A DNA stretch of 64,000 nucleotides from Schizochytrium sp. TIO01. Taxonomy: Eukaryota > Sar > Bigyra > Thraustochytrida > Thraustochytriidae. The position numbers were made by a program, and so were the translations under genes. This document shows positions 1 to 9,328 of the stretch, piece by piece. The notes below the pieces were generated by a model. It did no database searches and was not told the origin of the DNA. It was given only the letters and a program-made list of their open reading frames with translations. Location: NCBI GenBank assembly GCA_004764695.1, contig SMSO01000006.1, forward strand, positions 1,468,859 through 1,532,858. Reading direction: 5' to 3'. Numbering within the stretch: position 1 is the first letter of the stretch; every line of letters starts with the position of its first letter.

Positions 1-400
1 CAGGATCTTGAACTTCTGCCTCCATCGTTCCCCTCTACTCCTCTTTCACCTAGAAAGGAACGTTGCGGCCTCGCGCATACCAGCGGCAGAGCGGCGTTGC
101 AAAAAGCTTCGCTTGTGATGTGTTGGGCTTTGGAGTTCCGAAAAAGCCATACTTAATCAGAAGTGGGAGATTAATTCATGAAACTTTGCTCTTAAAAAAA
201 AAGGTTACTGCACAACGGTAAAACACTGTACAGAGGGGACGGATTGTTATAGTCCCGATAGTTCATATAATTCCCAGGCTGCGATGAATGGATTTGGGCT
301 GTTTGTATGCAAGATAAAAGCCTAAAGGGTTATGACGAACATTAAAGAGAGTGGTTGAACGCAATAGTCGAACTTGATTTATGCGAATATATTATGGTTT
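1..400. other. Intergenic, no gene seen
   Basis: This is the left edge of the window and lies downstream of the minus-strand PX-PDZ gene. It is AT-rich, with short A runs. I see no open frame of useful length on either strand, so it probably holds 3' untranslated sequence and spacer. Confidence 0.5.
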
Positions 401-2437
401 CTAGAACGAGACATCCTGAAGATCGTCATCGTTGTAGGCGGAAGGGACCAGATCTTCATCGTCATCAGCTTCAAGACTCGGAATCCCGTCTGCATTCTCA
501 GTTCTGTTTGACTTGTTGAGCTGCTGAGTTTGTTGTTGTTGTTGCTGCTGCTGCTGACGCATAATGAGATCGGCTTCTGTGGGCCCGGTGAAAAAATCAT
601 CAGTGCGATCAATCACAGGAGAAGAGTTTTGCACGACAGAAGCAAAGGTCACTTCTGGCTCGAGTACAGAAACTTTGGCATCGCTATCATCATCAATCCC
701 CAAGTTCAAATTGGCCAGCTGATCTTTTGCACGATGCATCGATGGATCCTCTGTGGATGATGTGCCTTCAAATGCACCTTCCTCGTCATCAGACTCTGCG
801 TGGCTACCATTTGCAAACGTATTCACATAATTATCGGGAATACTTTCTTGAAAGACTTGTTGACTCGTGTTTGTTTCATATTGTTGTTGCTGCACAGGTG
901 CTGATTGCATTATATTCTGTTGTGAGGACGGAGACTGTTGCTGCTCAACTTGCTGCTGCTGCGGTCTTTGAGATCGGCTCGATGTTGCCTGTTCAGCCTG
1001 GCCTGGGGTACTAGTGGAAGACCTTGCAAAAATGTCACTACTGCTTGCTTTAGTGCGTGGCTTTTGGGCTTGGCTGGGGGCAGCTGGTACACTAAGAAGC
1101 GAGCTGGTAGTCTGATTTTGCATCGTTGTCTGTGAAAGAGGCGGCTCAGCAGCAATGCTAGATACAGATTCTTTGTAGTCTGAGTCAGTAGGGTTAATTT
1201 CCGTCGCATCAGCAAACATATTTCTTCTTTCGTAAGGATCAACAGGCGGAGAAGAAGCAAAACCTGCTGTAGTCGATGTCACTGGTGGTGCTTGGTCGAC
1301 ATAACTAGTCTGACTAATACTAGCACCAGTTGCACCCGTGGCACCAAAGGAACCGGAATCTACATGATTTGGTGGTGCCTGGAGAACAGGAGCAAACGAA
1401 GTGCGAATATCACTGTTTGCTCCGCCAGCGTATGTGTAGCCCAAAAAGTGGACAATAAGAGGCTTGGGTGTATTCTTCAGACGGGGAACAATCTCTTCAT
1501 AGAGGGCATGGACGACGGAAACACCCCCAATTTTGCTAACGATATCACCAACACCTACAAGCCCCGATCTCTCAGCAACACCAGGTTGGCCATTTGCTGA
1601 ACGCTGGTAATCAACCACTTGAGCTTGAGGGAAAACCTCACGCATGGTAGATGGGTTGCGTGGAGAGGCCTGTGGGGGGCGCTTTTTGAGGCGCAGACCC
1701 AAGAATTGCCCTTCGGTGATGACTACGCTCACTTCACGCATTGACGGGTCGCCCATGCCCAGAAAGGCTTCCATGTCCGGGTTAACAGCTACACGAGGTA
1801 CCAACAACGTACGTCGCAGCCAATTTTCAAGTTCTTGCCGACGGGTTTCCAGGAAGTCAGCACGAAGATGGTCTTGAAGCAACTTGTTGTGACGTGGAGG
1901 ATGCTTGGGCACGCTAGAAAGCATGTGTGTCCCACGGAAAGCACTGCAAATTTGCGAATAAGCAAATCGAAAGTCACGGAAGCGTCGATGCACGGCAAAG
2001 TGCATCTCACGCTGACGACCCCGGTAGACACGTACAAGTCGAACCTTGAGCAGATACCACACCGTCTTTGTGCCATCAACGACAACCTCAGGGAGTTCTA
2101 CATTTAGATCAACGACATTTTCACTTTGATCCTGCAGCTTCTCATTGCTCTCAGGAATTTGGATTTGACCTTGGTCCTTCGTCGTCAAAAAACACATGTA
2201 TCGCGCTGATGTAGCCTGCGAAAAAAATGACTTGCTACCAGACTCAATAACAATACGCCCAACTTGCCCGGTTGGGAGCTGGAAAATCAACGTGCCCTTG
2301 GGCTGTTCTGTTCCAGCAACAGACAAGCTTGTGTCCTTCGTTACAGGGTTGTGTCTCAGTACAATCTTAACAGGGTCCATTTGACTCTCGCTCTCGCGAT
2401 ACTCCCAAATTCGCGTCACATCTGCTCCGAGGTTCAT
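401..2437 (-). CDS. PX and PDZ domain protein with a Gln/Ser-rich tail
   Basis: The protein has 678 residues from an ATG in a good context (ACCACC before ATG); the open frame extends five codons further upstream but has no earlier ATG. A PX (phosphoinositide-binding) fold is suggested at about residues 125-232 by the motif HRRFRDFRFAYSQI, a proline-rich SSVPKHPPR loop and the following RRQELENWLRRTL helix, as in sorting-nexin PX domains. A PDZ-like module follows at about 240-340 (GQFLGLRLKK, then GVAERSGLVGVGDIVSKIGG). The rest is low complexity, rich in Gln, Ser and Asp, with a run of nine Gln near residue 640 encoded by a CAG/CAA tract. PX domains usually direct proteins to endosomal membranes carrying PI3P, so a trafficking or scaffold role is inferred. 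The first 120 residues match nothing I recognise. No intron is evident. Confidence 0.8.
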   Translation of the reverse strand: MNLGADVTRIWEYRESESQMDPVKIVLRHNPVTKDTSLSVAGTEQPKGTLIFQLPTGQVGRIVIESGSKSFFSQATSARYMCFLTTKDQGQIQIPESNEKLQDQSENVVDLNVELPEVVVDGTKTVWYLLKVRLVRVYRGRQREMHFAVHRRFRDFRFAYSQICSAFRGTHMLSSVPKHPPRHNKLLQDHLRADFLETRRQELENWLRRTLLVPRVAVNPDMEAFLGMGDPSMREVSVVITEGQFLGLRLKKRPPQASPRNPSTMREVFPQAQVVDYQRSANGQPGVAERSGLVGVGDIVSKIGGVSVVHALYEEIVPRLKNTPKPLIVHFLGYTYAGGANSDIRTSFAPVLQAPPNHVDSGSFGATGATGASISQTSYVDQAPPVTSTTAGFASSPPVDPYERRNMFADATEINPTDSDYKESVSSIAAEPPLSQTTMQNQTTSSLLSVPAAPSQAQKPRTKASSSDIFARSSTSTPGQAEQATSSRSQRPQQQQVEQQQSPSSQQNIMQSAPVQQQQYETNTSQQVFQESIPDNYVNTFANGSHAESDDEEGAFEGTSSTEDPSMHRAKDQLANLNLGIDDDSDAKVSVLEPEVTFASVVQNSSPVIDRTDDFFTGPTEADLIMRQQQQQQQQQTQQLNKSNRTENADGIPSLEADDDEDLVPSAYNDDDLQDVSF

Positions 2438-3714
2438 GGTGGTGACAACCAACGCGGAGACTTTGAGAAGCGCTCACTCCACAACTGGAGCAACCTCTAA
2501 TGTGAAATTGCCTGTACCAAAGAACTAAAAACCCAGATTATTCTCAGAGAATAATAGGAAGCTTGTACACGGAACCTTGGTGCCTCAGCAGAGACCCAAT
2601 TCAGTATTTTCAAGCTGCTGTTGCTGTTGCTGCTGCTGCTGCTACTGCTTTTACAGCTATCGTTTCTGCTTTCGCCGACAGAGGTCAGGACCCCGATCGT
2701 AGCTTCAGTGTGTGAACAATGCTGGCTATATACCCTTTAACCAATTCACAAAGGACTTCACAGACGCCGTCACCCTCTCAACGCTTTCTGTAGCGCAAGA
2801 GCATTGAAAGCGAAGCAGCTTGGTGATTGTTTTCCATTCAGCATCCAGGATCGATTGACCTCCCAAGAAAGAACAAGAAAGCGGAAAGAAACAGCATTGA
2901 AAATCCTGAGGAAAGTTTACCGGAATTCCGAGATATCATACGAAGATCCGGAAGTAAGTTACGGAATTCCGGGAATATTTCCGAAGTACAGTCTCACGCG
3001 TCGGACAGAAGAACATGGGATTTGTTTGTGGTTGAATGATGGGTCATCTATACATGCGTAGTAAGTAGTCAGTCTGCATAATAGATAGAACTCTTTCAAA
3101 CGGGTAGACCTGCCTGTAATAATGAAACTCAAGGCGTGTCTCTAAGAAGTTTACATTAAAGTCTCCTGAAAACTGACCTTCTCTCAATCGCGTACGGATC
3201 TTGTTTTTTACTGTCATGTTTTTTGAAACCTTTCTACACTTTGCACGGTGTCTTTTATTCCTACACTTAACGCAGAAGTTGAATTGGGTGAAAAAAAAAA
3301 TGCGGTAGTGACCAACCTGACACTCAATGCATGGTTCATGTGTCAGTCGGTATTATTTCCTTAGGAAGGATCGCATTTTTTACTCGTGCCTGGGTTATAC
3401 AGATCTTTTTTGGCAATTCTGACCTGCTCCTTCTCACAGGGCACATGCAATTCTTCTGAGGGTGGGTTCTTACAGTAGTGTTCAAGTAGTGCTGGGTGAA
3501 GTCAAGGAGCGTCATGAAGTATGGCATTGTAGGTTTGGTATTTGCTGTCGCCAAACAAACCGCCACAAATCATCACAAACTTTTCAACGGAAAATGCGAA
3601 CTTGCCATAAATGGTTGAGTACACTTATTATTTTCTTAATTTATTAAGAAAAAAAAAGGATATTTAGCCTTACTTAACTCGCTTGATTTGATCATCAAAT
3701 TGCAACAAAACTGT
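2438..3714. other. Intergenic with CTG tract and GGAATTCC cluster
   Basis: This is the spacer upstream of the PX-PDZ gene. Open frames here of up to 85 codons lack any recognisable family. It contains a CTG-type repeat near 2613-2648 and a cluster of GGAATTCC-like sites at about 2930-2990, listed separately. Promoter or untranslated sequence for the PX-PDZ gene is the likely content near 2440-2700. Confidence 0.4.
2613..2648. repeat. Imperfect CTG trinucleotide tract
   Basis: This is an imperfect run of CTG/TTG triplets about 12 units long, roughly 180 bp upstream of the minus-strand PX-PDZ start codon. It lies outside any supported reading frame and is probably in the promoter or 5' untranslated region of that gene. 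Confidence 0.6.
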
Positions 3715-3959
3715 CTATCCCATAAAGGACAACATTCTATTAATATATGATTCTCCTTGAAGGTCATCCAACTTCGATCGAAATTGTTCCAAGCGTTTCT
3801 TGAGTTCCTCAATGTCACGATCATGTTATTGAATCAATGTCTCGACTTGAAAATTACATCCCAAAAGGACTTGGTAACGGGCTCAGGCGAGGTCGGACGC
3901 GAGGCCACAGGCGCCACCACGAAGCGTTCTTGGCGTTCTAACTTGTTGGGTTTAGACAT
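3715..3959 (-). CDS. Tentative tiny two-exon coiled-coil protein
   Basis: Exon 1 (3858-3959) starts at an ATG with A at -3 and reads a basic, proline-containing stretch ending TKSFWD. A GTAATT donor follows, and after a 50-bp gap an AG (TTGAG) leads in the same phase into exon 2 (3715-3807), which reads ELKKRLEQFRSKLDDLQ, a convincing amphipathic coiled coil, and ends at TAG after MLSFMG. The spliced product would be 64 residues. Without splicing the frame stops after 41 codons. The gene is divergent from the PD-(D/E)XK-like gene with about 230 bp between start codons. The proposed intron is much shorter than the better-supported introns here (111-442 bp), so splicing is uncertain. No family recognised. 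Confidence 0.3.
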
Positions 3960-4188
3960 GATTGTTTTTTTGTTTCTAATTAATCATTCCTTGCTTTTAA
4001 TATATGATTCGAATATAGAGGACCAACTAGTAGATTTAGCGCGTGCACGCCATATACAAAATACTATAACCTCTAGGGATGATTAACCCAATACTCTTTG
4101 GTTTAAAAAAGGAGCATGCAAGGACGCAAGCAAAAGCAGGGATTGGTGAAGCAAACCCTTAAAGAGAGAGCCTACGGGCTTGTTGATC

Positions 4189-5052
4189 ATGGCGGCAGCT
4201 ATGAGCGAATGTGATCAGGCTTGCCAACGCCTCATCAATTTACTACCTGATGATATCGTCTCTGAAAATTATGAAGATTGCATTAACGCTTTCGAAGCTG
4301 ACGAAAAGCTGAAGGGTCAATTGACGCCTAAGCATTGTAGAGCAATATATCGAGCAATCAGAGACTATATTGATCAATCACCGGACATGGATAGATTAGA
4401 GAAGCGTTTGGCTCAGATGGTAGCTGGCTCATTTATGGATCGTTCGGAGTTGCGAATCCCTGCTAGCTACATGATCTCGAAGCGCATATACAAAACTATT
4501 CACAAGACGGGTAGAGCAGGTCAAAGTAGTACGATTATGGCTCCCGGACGTGCCGTACCTGTTCAAGTATTGCACTGGATGCATTTTAAAAATGACATCC
4601 GTCACGACATTACCATGACCATGTTAAAATTAAGCAGAATTACTTTTTCGAAAGATCTCAGTAAGTTCTCAGTTGCTGAGTTCGAGGTAAACATTGATAA
4701 GCCAGCTACGCGTGGCTTTTTCAGCTGTCATAGTGGCTTGACGCCGTTTTTAACGTCCGTTTTATCAAAAATTTTGGGCAACAAAAGCTTCGTTGTTAAA
4801 ATGAATGAGGCATCCACTCTTCTTTTAAAGGTTGATTTTTTTGTGGAAATGACCGGAGATGTGCTACTCCCGATTGAGGTTAAGGCTCCTAACTCGCTTC
4901 AATCTGGATATCATTCACGTTCTCATAATGATAGTAGTGGGAATTTGATCAGGGATACTATGCAGAAAATTATGACCCATTTGCTTCCGCGTTACCTGGC
5001 AGAGTCCCCACCAACAATCTTACTGATAAACAGAATAGTCAATCAAACATGA
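4189..5052 (+). CDS. Orphan protein with PD-(D/E)XK-like motif
   Basis: This 287-residue protein starts at an ATG followed by GCGGCAGCT; the open frame goes a little further up but has no earlier ATG. I do not recognise a full-length family. Near the C-terminus, D216 followed by IEVKAPNSL (E230, K232) has the D...(E)xK spacing and hydrophobic strands of the PD-(D/E)XK nuclease superfamily, as seen in many restriction-like and fungal or oomycete repeat-associated proteins. This is motif similarity only. The N-terminal half is helical, with no signal peptide or membrane segment. After the TGA, a different frame continues with YEVTALITHAGPDNEGGGW before stopping, next to two short G runs, so the C-terminus may be shortened by a frameshift. 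Confidence 0.6.
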   Translation: MAAAMSECDQACQRLINLLPDDIVSENYEDCINAFEADEKLKGQLTPKHCRAIYRAIRDYIDQSPDMDRLEKRLAQMVAGSFMDRSELRIPASYMISKRIYKTIHKTGRAGQSSTIMAPGRAVPVQVLHWMHFKNDIRHDITMTMLKLSRITFSKDLSKFSVAEFEVNIDKPATRGFFSCHSGLTPFLTSVLSKILGNKSFVVKMNEASTLLLKVDFFVEMTGDVLLPIEVKAPNSLQSGYHSRSHNDSSGNLIRDTMQKIMTHLLPRYLAESPPTILLINRIVNQT

Positions 5053-5421
5053 AAGAGGGGGTGGGGGTTATGAAGTCACTGCTTTAATAACTCATGCAGG
5101 ACCTGACAACGAAGGAGGTGGCTGGCTACACTTTGGACAAACCTAGCCAATGTTCAACTGAGTCACCCAACAGGTTGTATAAGTTGCGCTTGCAACCTGG
5201 TGCGCAGGGGGACTAATTTCTCCACATGTCCTTAGCCTCTGCCCAGGGACAAGTGGTCCGTGTGCGTGAGGAAACTTCGACCTATCTTTCAGAAACAGAA
5301 AACCTCGACAAGGCTAACAAGAGTCTGAGACCCTCGAAAGCCTACTTTAATTTTTTAATTATAATAATCATAACAACAACATTTTTTTGTTTACATTTTA
5401 TTTACAAAAGCACGCTCAAAA
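5053..5421. other. Intergenic, possible lost C-terminal coding
   Basis: Bases about 5055-5150 read, in another frame, as a plausible continuation of the upstream PD-(D/E)XK-like protein. The rest is AT-rich spacer between convergent units: the plus-strand orphan gene and the 3' end of the minus-strand pseudogene. Confidence 0.35.
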
Positions 5422-6141
5422 TTAAAGGAAACAACAACACAAACATGATGAAAGAAAGATAGCCGCAAACACCACATAAAGTAATAAGATAGCCAGCTGC
5501 GTTGGTTCCATTGCCGAAGGGTCCATTATAAAAAATTCCACACCGTCAACGGTCATTGTGGAGGATTTGACTTCTTCAGTGTCACTGGGAAAGATAAGGT
5601 CACCGCTCGTATCGGTCAGTGCGCCCGTTGGCCAAGGCGTTGGGAAGGCGGTAGGCTTTTGGCCTCTTCGTAGTTGGTGCAGAAGTGGGCCCACAGGTCT
5701 GGCTGGCCCACAATGGTGGGAGAATGTGCCGATTTCGCTGTGGGTCACTCCACACAGTAAGTACTTGTAACATTGCAAAAGGCGTTGTTCACACAGTGGT
5801 CGTCAGAGGTACACGCGTACTCACTCCTCACACCTGTACATACATCATGGTCGCCTCTCGGATGTCGGTTGTAGCGACCTACATCTTGGTTCCCGAGGTC
5901 CATGGTTGGGCCCTCCAGTGCTGTGATAGTTTACAGTGTGGCGTCTTTTGTGAATACCTTATTACTGGTTTGGATTGCTCCTGCGGAGGTAAATCCGGAA
6001 CCTGGGATACTCACAGAATTTTGGTAGGAGCTTTAGCATTAAAGATCAAGGTGACTTGCAATTCTGCAACAGCCGTGGTTCGATAGGATTGTGATTTACA
6101 GCTTGGAGCAGAATCTCGTGGATCTCAATTTCGAGAGGTAC
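5422..6141 (-). pseudogene. Decayed Cys-rich protein with C-terminal membrane helix
   Basis: Protein-like sequence runs through this region on the minus strand, but no frame is open throughout. From the 5' end it reads LEIEIHEILLQAVNHNPIE, shifts frame into AELQVTLIFNAKAPTK, then shifts at an A run into NSVSIPGSGFTSAGAIQT. That frame continues through an in-frame TAA, through a Cys-rich block (VCTGVRSEYACTSDDHC, then AFCNVTSTYC), through an in-frame TGA, and on to PDLWAHFCTNYEEAK. A last shift leads to LTDTSGDLIFPSDTEEVK and a terminal membrane helix (LAILLLYVVFAAIFL) followed by a Cys-rich tail. At least three shifts and two stops in about 240 codons fit a dead gene; gaps between frames are too small for introns. 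The original would have been a secretory or surface protein with a C-terminal anchor. No family recognised. Confidence 0.55.
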
Positions 6142-6398
6142 TGTATAAGATTACTTGCTATGGAAGTAAGATACAGCTACTGCCTAACATCACCTAACAT
6201 CACCTAACCTAGCTCTTCTGTCCGACACCTTCTGTGTATTGGACTGACATGATACATTCATCCCTGCCTGCATCCAGACCCGAAACCCCCAAAACTCATA
6301 TAGCATCCTCTTTCTCTTTCTCCTGAGTTCGCTGTCCTTGTCAGACTACCTCTGCACGCTTCACAGCACAAGCTACTCTGCAATACTTGCATATAAAT

Positions 6399-8594
6399 AT
6401 GACGAGTGAGAGCAAATTGAGTGAGTTCGAGAAGGCTTCTTGGACATGCGGTGGCACAAGCCATGTTCTACCTCAAGAGCGTGCCAAGGCAAGTTTTGAG
6501 GTTGAGCGCATGTCCGAGGCTCTATATGGAGGCCCTGATGGTGTGCGAAGACGCAGGTTTATCATGATGCCGGCTGCCCAGCTACTCTATCCAGAGAAGC
6601 ATGAGTGGTCTCGCGAGGAGCTTATGAAACATTCGATTAAAGATTTTATAGAAATTCACAAGGATTTTGTTCAAGAAGGATACCGACCCCAACGTGATGA
6701 AGTTTCATGGATGGGGGAGATTGCTGGAAATACAGGTTCCATGATGCCACACTATGGACTTTTCCTGCCAACCATCGCAGGCCAGGGAAGCCCAGAACAG
6801 GTGGCTGCATGGCTTCCCCGGTCCCTCAACTTCGAAATCATTGGCTGTTATGCACAAACTGAGCTAGCTCATGGATCGTCGATTCGTGCTCTGCAAACTC
6901 AGGCTGTGTACGATGCTACAACCGAGGAATTTGTCCTCGACACGCCAACTCTGGGAGCCATGAAATGGTGGAACTCTAACATTGGCTGTGTTGCAACACA
7001 TGCAGCTGTATATGCTCAGCTTATTATACACGGCAAAGAGTATGGCTTGCATGTTTTTATGGTTCAAGTCCGTGACGAGAACCATCACGTTCTACCTGGA
7101 ATCGAGCTTGGCGATTGCGGACGCAAGCTTGGTGACAATGCTATTGATACAGGTTACATGCGCCTTCAGGGGGTTCGCATCCCTCGCGAACATATGTTTG
7201 CAAAGCGGCAATACGTAACGAAAGATGGGACGTATGTGCGTCGAGTCAGTAACACAAGCAACAGCAGCGCCAATGCGAAGGCTGCAGTATTAGCCAAACG
7301 TGCGAGTTACTTGACTATGATGCAAGCTCGTGCAGGTATGACTTCATTATCTGCTGGCAAGCTTGCAGCAGCTTGCACTGTTGCGGTACGATACAGCTGC
7401 GTACGTCGTCAGGGCTTTGCAGAAAGTGTTGAAGGTCAATCGTTCCGCTCCGCCGAAAACCAGGTCATAGACTACCAGATTCAACGAGCTCGCTTGTTTA
7501 AACAGGTGGCTTTATGCTATACGATGCGAGCAAGTGGCGCATGGATGGCTGAGGCTATCCAAAAGCTCGCTGAAGTTGCAAACAAACCAGATGCTGGTTC
7601 CAACGAAGCAGATTTAGCGGCTCTTGTTGAATCAATGCCAGAAATCCATGCGTCTTCCGCTGGACTAAAGGCACTGTGCACGAAATTAAGCTCAGATGGT
7701 ATGGAGGATCTTCGAAAATGCTGCGGAGGTCATGGTTTCTTGCTTAACTCTGGTATTGGAAGTATGGCCACAGATTTCGTTTGGCAGGTTTCCGCGGAAG
7801 GTGATTGGGTGGTTCTTCTTTTGCAAACTGCACGATACTTGATGAATGCACGTCGTGCCGCACTTCGCGGCGAAAGGGTCTCCGGTCTTGCCGCATGCCT
7901 TGAACCCTTGCGTGACCCACTGTTTAATATAAGGTCTGCCTGCCCTACCACACCACAGTCCGTGAATGAACTTCTTGATCTAAATGTTCTTTTGAGGTAT
8001 TTTCAATATCGTACATTGGCAACAATCACGAAAGCGGGTAGTCGACTCGACACAAACATGAAACAAGGAATGTCTTTTGAGCAAGCCTGGAATAAATGTG
8101 CAGTGAGCATGAAACGGGCAGCGGAAAGTCATATATATTACTTTATGCTGCGTAACTTTATCGACATCATCCCGCGTCAGACTGATGAGCATGTTATCGT
8201 GGTTCTACAGCACCTATGTTCCCTTTTTGCTTTGCAGAATATGATTGGTGGAGAACATTGGAGTGGTTTGCTTCCTGAGGATCTCGTTGACCTCGCAGAA
8301 GAGGGTGAATCTTTATTGCTCAATATACTTCGTCCTGATGCTGTGGCCCTGGTGGAGGCATTTGACATTCCTGATCGTGTCTTGAACTCAACAATTGGCC
8401 GATCGGACGGCCGAGTGTATGAGGCCCTATACGAAGCAGCACGCACATCTCCACTCAACCGAGGTCAAGGAAAGGTTGCTTTCGAAGGTTATGAGGAGGT
8501 TTTACGCCCTCATCTAGATCTTGAATTTCTCAAGTTGCACAATCAGGTATGCCCTGAATTGCAGAGCACCCTTGGTGATGAATCAAAATTATAG
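6399..8594 (+). CDS. Peroxisomal acyl-CoA oxidase
   Basis: This 731-residue flavoprotein of the ACOX/acyl-CoA dehydrogenase superfamily oxidises acyl-CoA to trans-2-enoyl-CoA, passing electrons to O2, in the first step of peroxisomal beta-oxidation. Family blocks are clear: CYAQTELAHGSSIRALQT, the WWNSNIG strand, GDCGRKLGDNAIDTG, CCGGHGFLLNSG and LLLQTARYLMNARR. The length fits eukaryotic ACOX (about 650-750). E467 lies in AEGDW just before LLLQTAR, at the position of the catalytic Glu of rat ACOX1 (FEGEN there), so the base is kept although its surroundings differ. The protein ends in SKL, a textbook PTS1 peroxisomal import signal. The chosen ATG is the first in frame; four extra open codons upstream lack an ATG. 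No introns. Its promoter would lie in the 257 bp shared with the divergent pseudogene. Confidence 0.95.
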   Translation: MTSESKLSEFEKASWTCGGTSHVLPQERAKASFEVERMSEALYGGPDGVRRRRFIMMPAAQLLYPEKHEWSREELMKHSIKDFIEIHKDFVQEGYRPQRDEVSWMGEIAGNTGSMMPHYGLFLPTIAGQGSPEQVAAWLPRSLNFEIIGCYAQTELAHGSSIRALQTQAVYDATTEEFVLDTPTLGAMKWWNSNIGCVATHAAVYAQLIIHGKEYGLHVFMVQVRDENHHVLPGIELGDCGRKLGDNAIDTGYMRLQGVRIPREHMFAKRQYVTKDGTYVRRVSNTSNSSANAKAAVLAKRASYLTMMQARAGMTSLSAGKLAAACTVAVRYSCVRRQGFAESVEGQSFRSAENQVIDYQIQRARLFKQVALCYTMRASGAWMAEAIQKLAEVANKPDAGSNEADLAALVESMPEIHASSAGLKALCTKLSSDGMEDLRKCCGGHGFLLNSGIGSMATDFVWQVSAEGDWVVLLLQTARYLMNARRAALRGERVSGLAACLEPLRDPLFNIRSACPTTPQSVNELLDLNVLLRYFQYRTLATITKAGSRLDTNMKQGMSFEQAWNKCAVSMKRAAESHIYYFMLRNFIDIIPRQTDEHVIVVLQHLCSLFALQNMIGGEHWSGLLPEDLVDLAEEGESLLLNILRPDAVALVEAFDIPDRVLNSTIGRSDGRVYEALYEAARTSPLNRGQGKVAFEGYEEVLRPHLDLEFLKLHNQVCPELQSTLGDESKL

Positions 8595-9328
8595 GTTCCA
8601 GACTTGAGCAAAGCGCACTATTCTTGGATTTAAAGAGTAATTTAAATTTTACATGTCACGTAATTATCGATCTCCCGAGGATTCTTCTTGTATCTTGTTT
8701 TCCTATATCAACTTCTCTCAGAGAAGCTGGTGGCGAATTTTATGCGCGGACCTGACTTCTTGTTCAATGGGCTATCCTGGCAATATGTAGTGAAGCAGAA
8801 CTGATATGAGGGTTTTCTTTGGTTGACCACACGATACTCCATTCCTCTACTCTCCTTGTAGAGATGCCTTGCGTCCGAGAATTTCCTCCTTTATTAGCAC
8901 GAAACTGGGGCCAAAACGCATCAAATTCATGCACAGACATCTACGACAAGAGGGAAAGCACTAGGATCTCCACAAGGAGACAATAATTAGAAACGCTACC
9001 TCCTAGAGACCTACCATAAGTATTATCCTTCGTCTTGTTCATGAGTCGAGGCATGAAATTCATGCAGTAGATCCAATACAAGAATGGTAATTTACCTAAA
9101 TCCTCAACTTCAACCAATTTGCGTGTGCTAGTTCACCATCAAAGTTTTGCTAGAGAAGAGCGCTTGAACGTAGTTGCTTGAATCATCAAGTAAAATAAAA
9201 ATTCACATGAAAGAGCACACGAATGATATTCATACTTGCTAAGGCACTTGGTAGTGAAAATACTCTCTGCCTTTGCTTGGAAAATGGAACTGACAAACTG
9301 ATGTGATTGCACCGCAGCCAGAAAGTTT
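8595..9328. other. Convergent 3' spacer
   Basis: This is spacer between the 3' ends of the acyl-CoA oxidase (plus) and the STIMATE-like gene (minus). It is AT-rich and I see no gene in it. It probably contains both 3' untranslated regions. Confidence 0.5.

Noticed and set aside
6182-6212. Repeated CCTAACAT units resembling telomeric CCTAAC sequence
   Set aside because: Only three imperfect units in the middle of a contig between two genes; too short to call telomeric.
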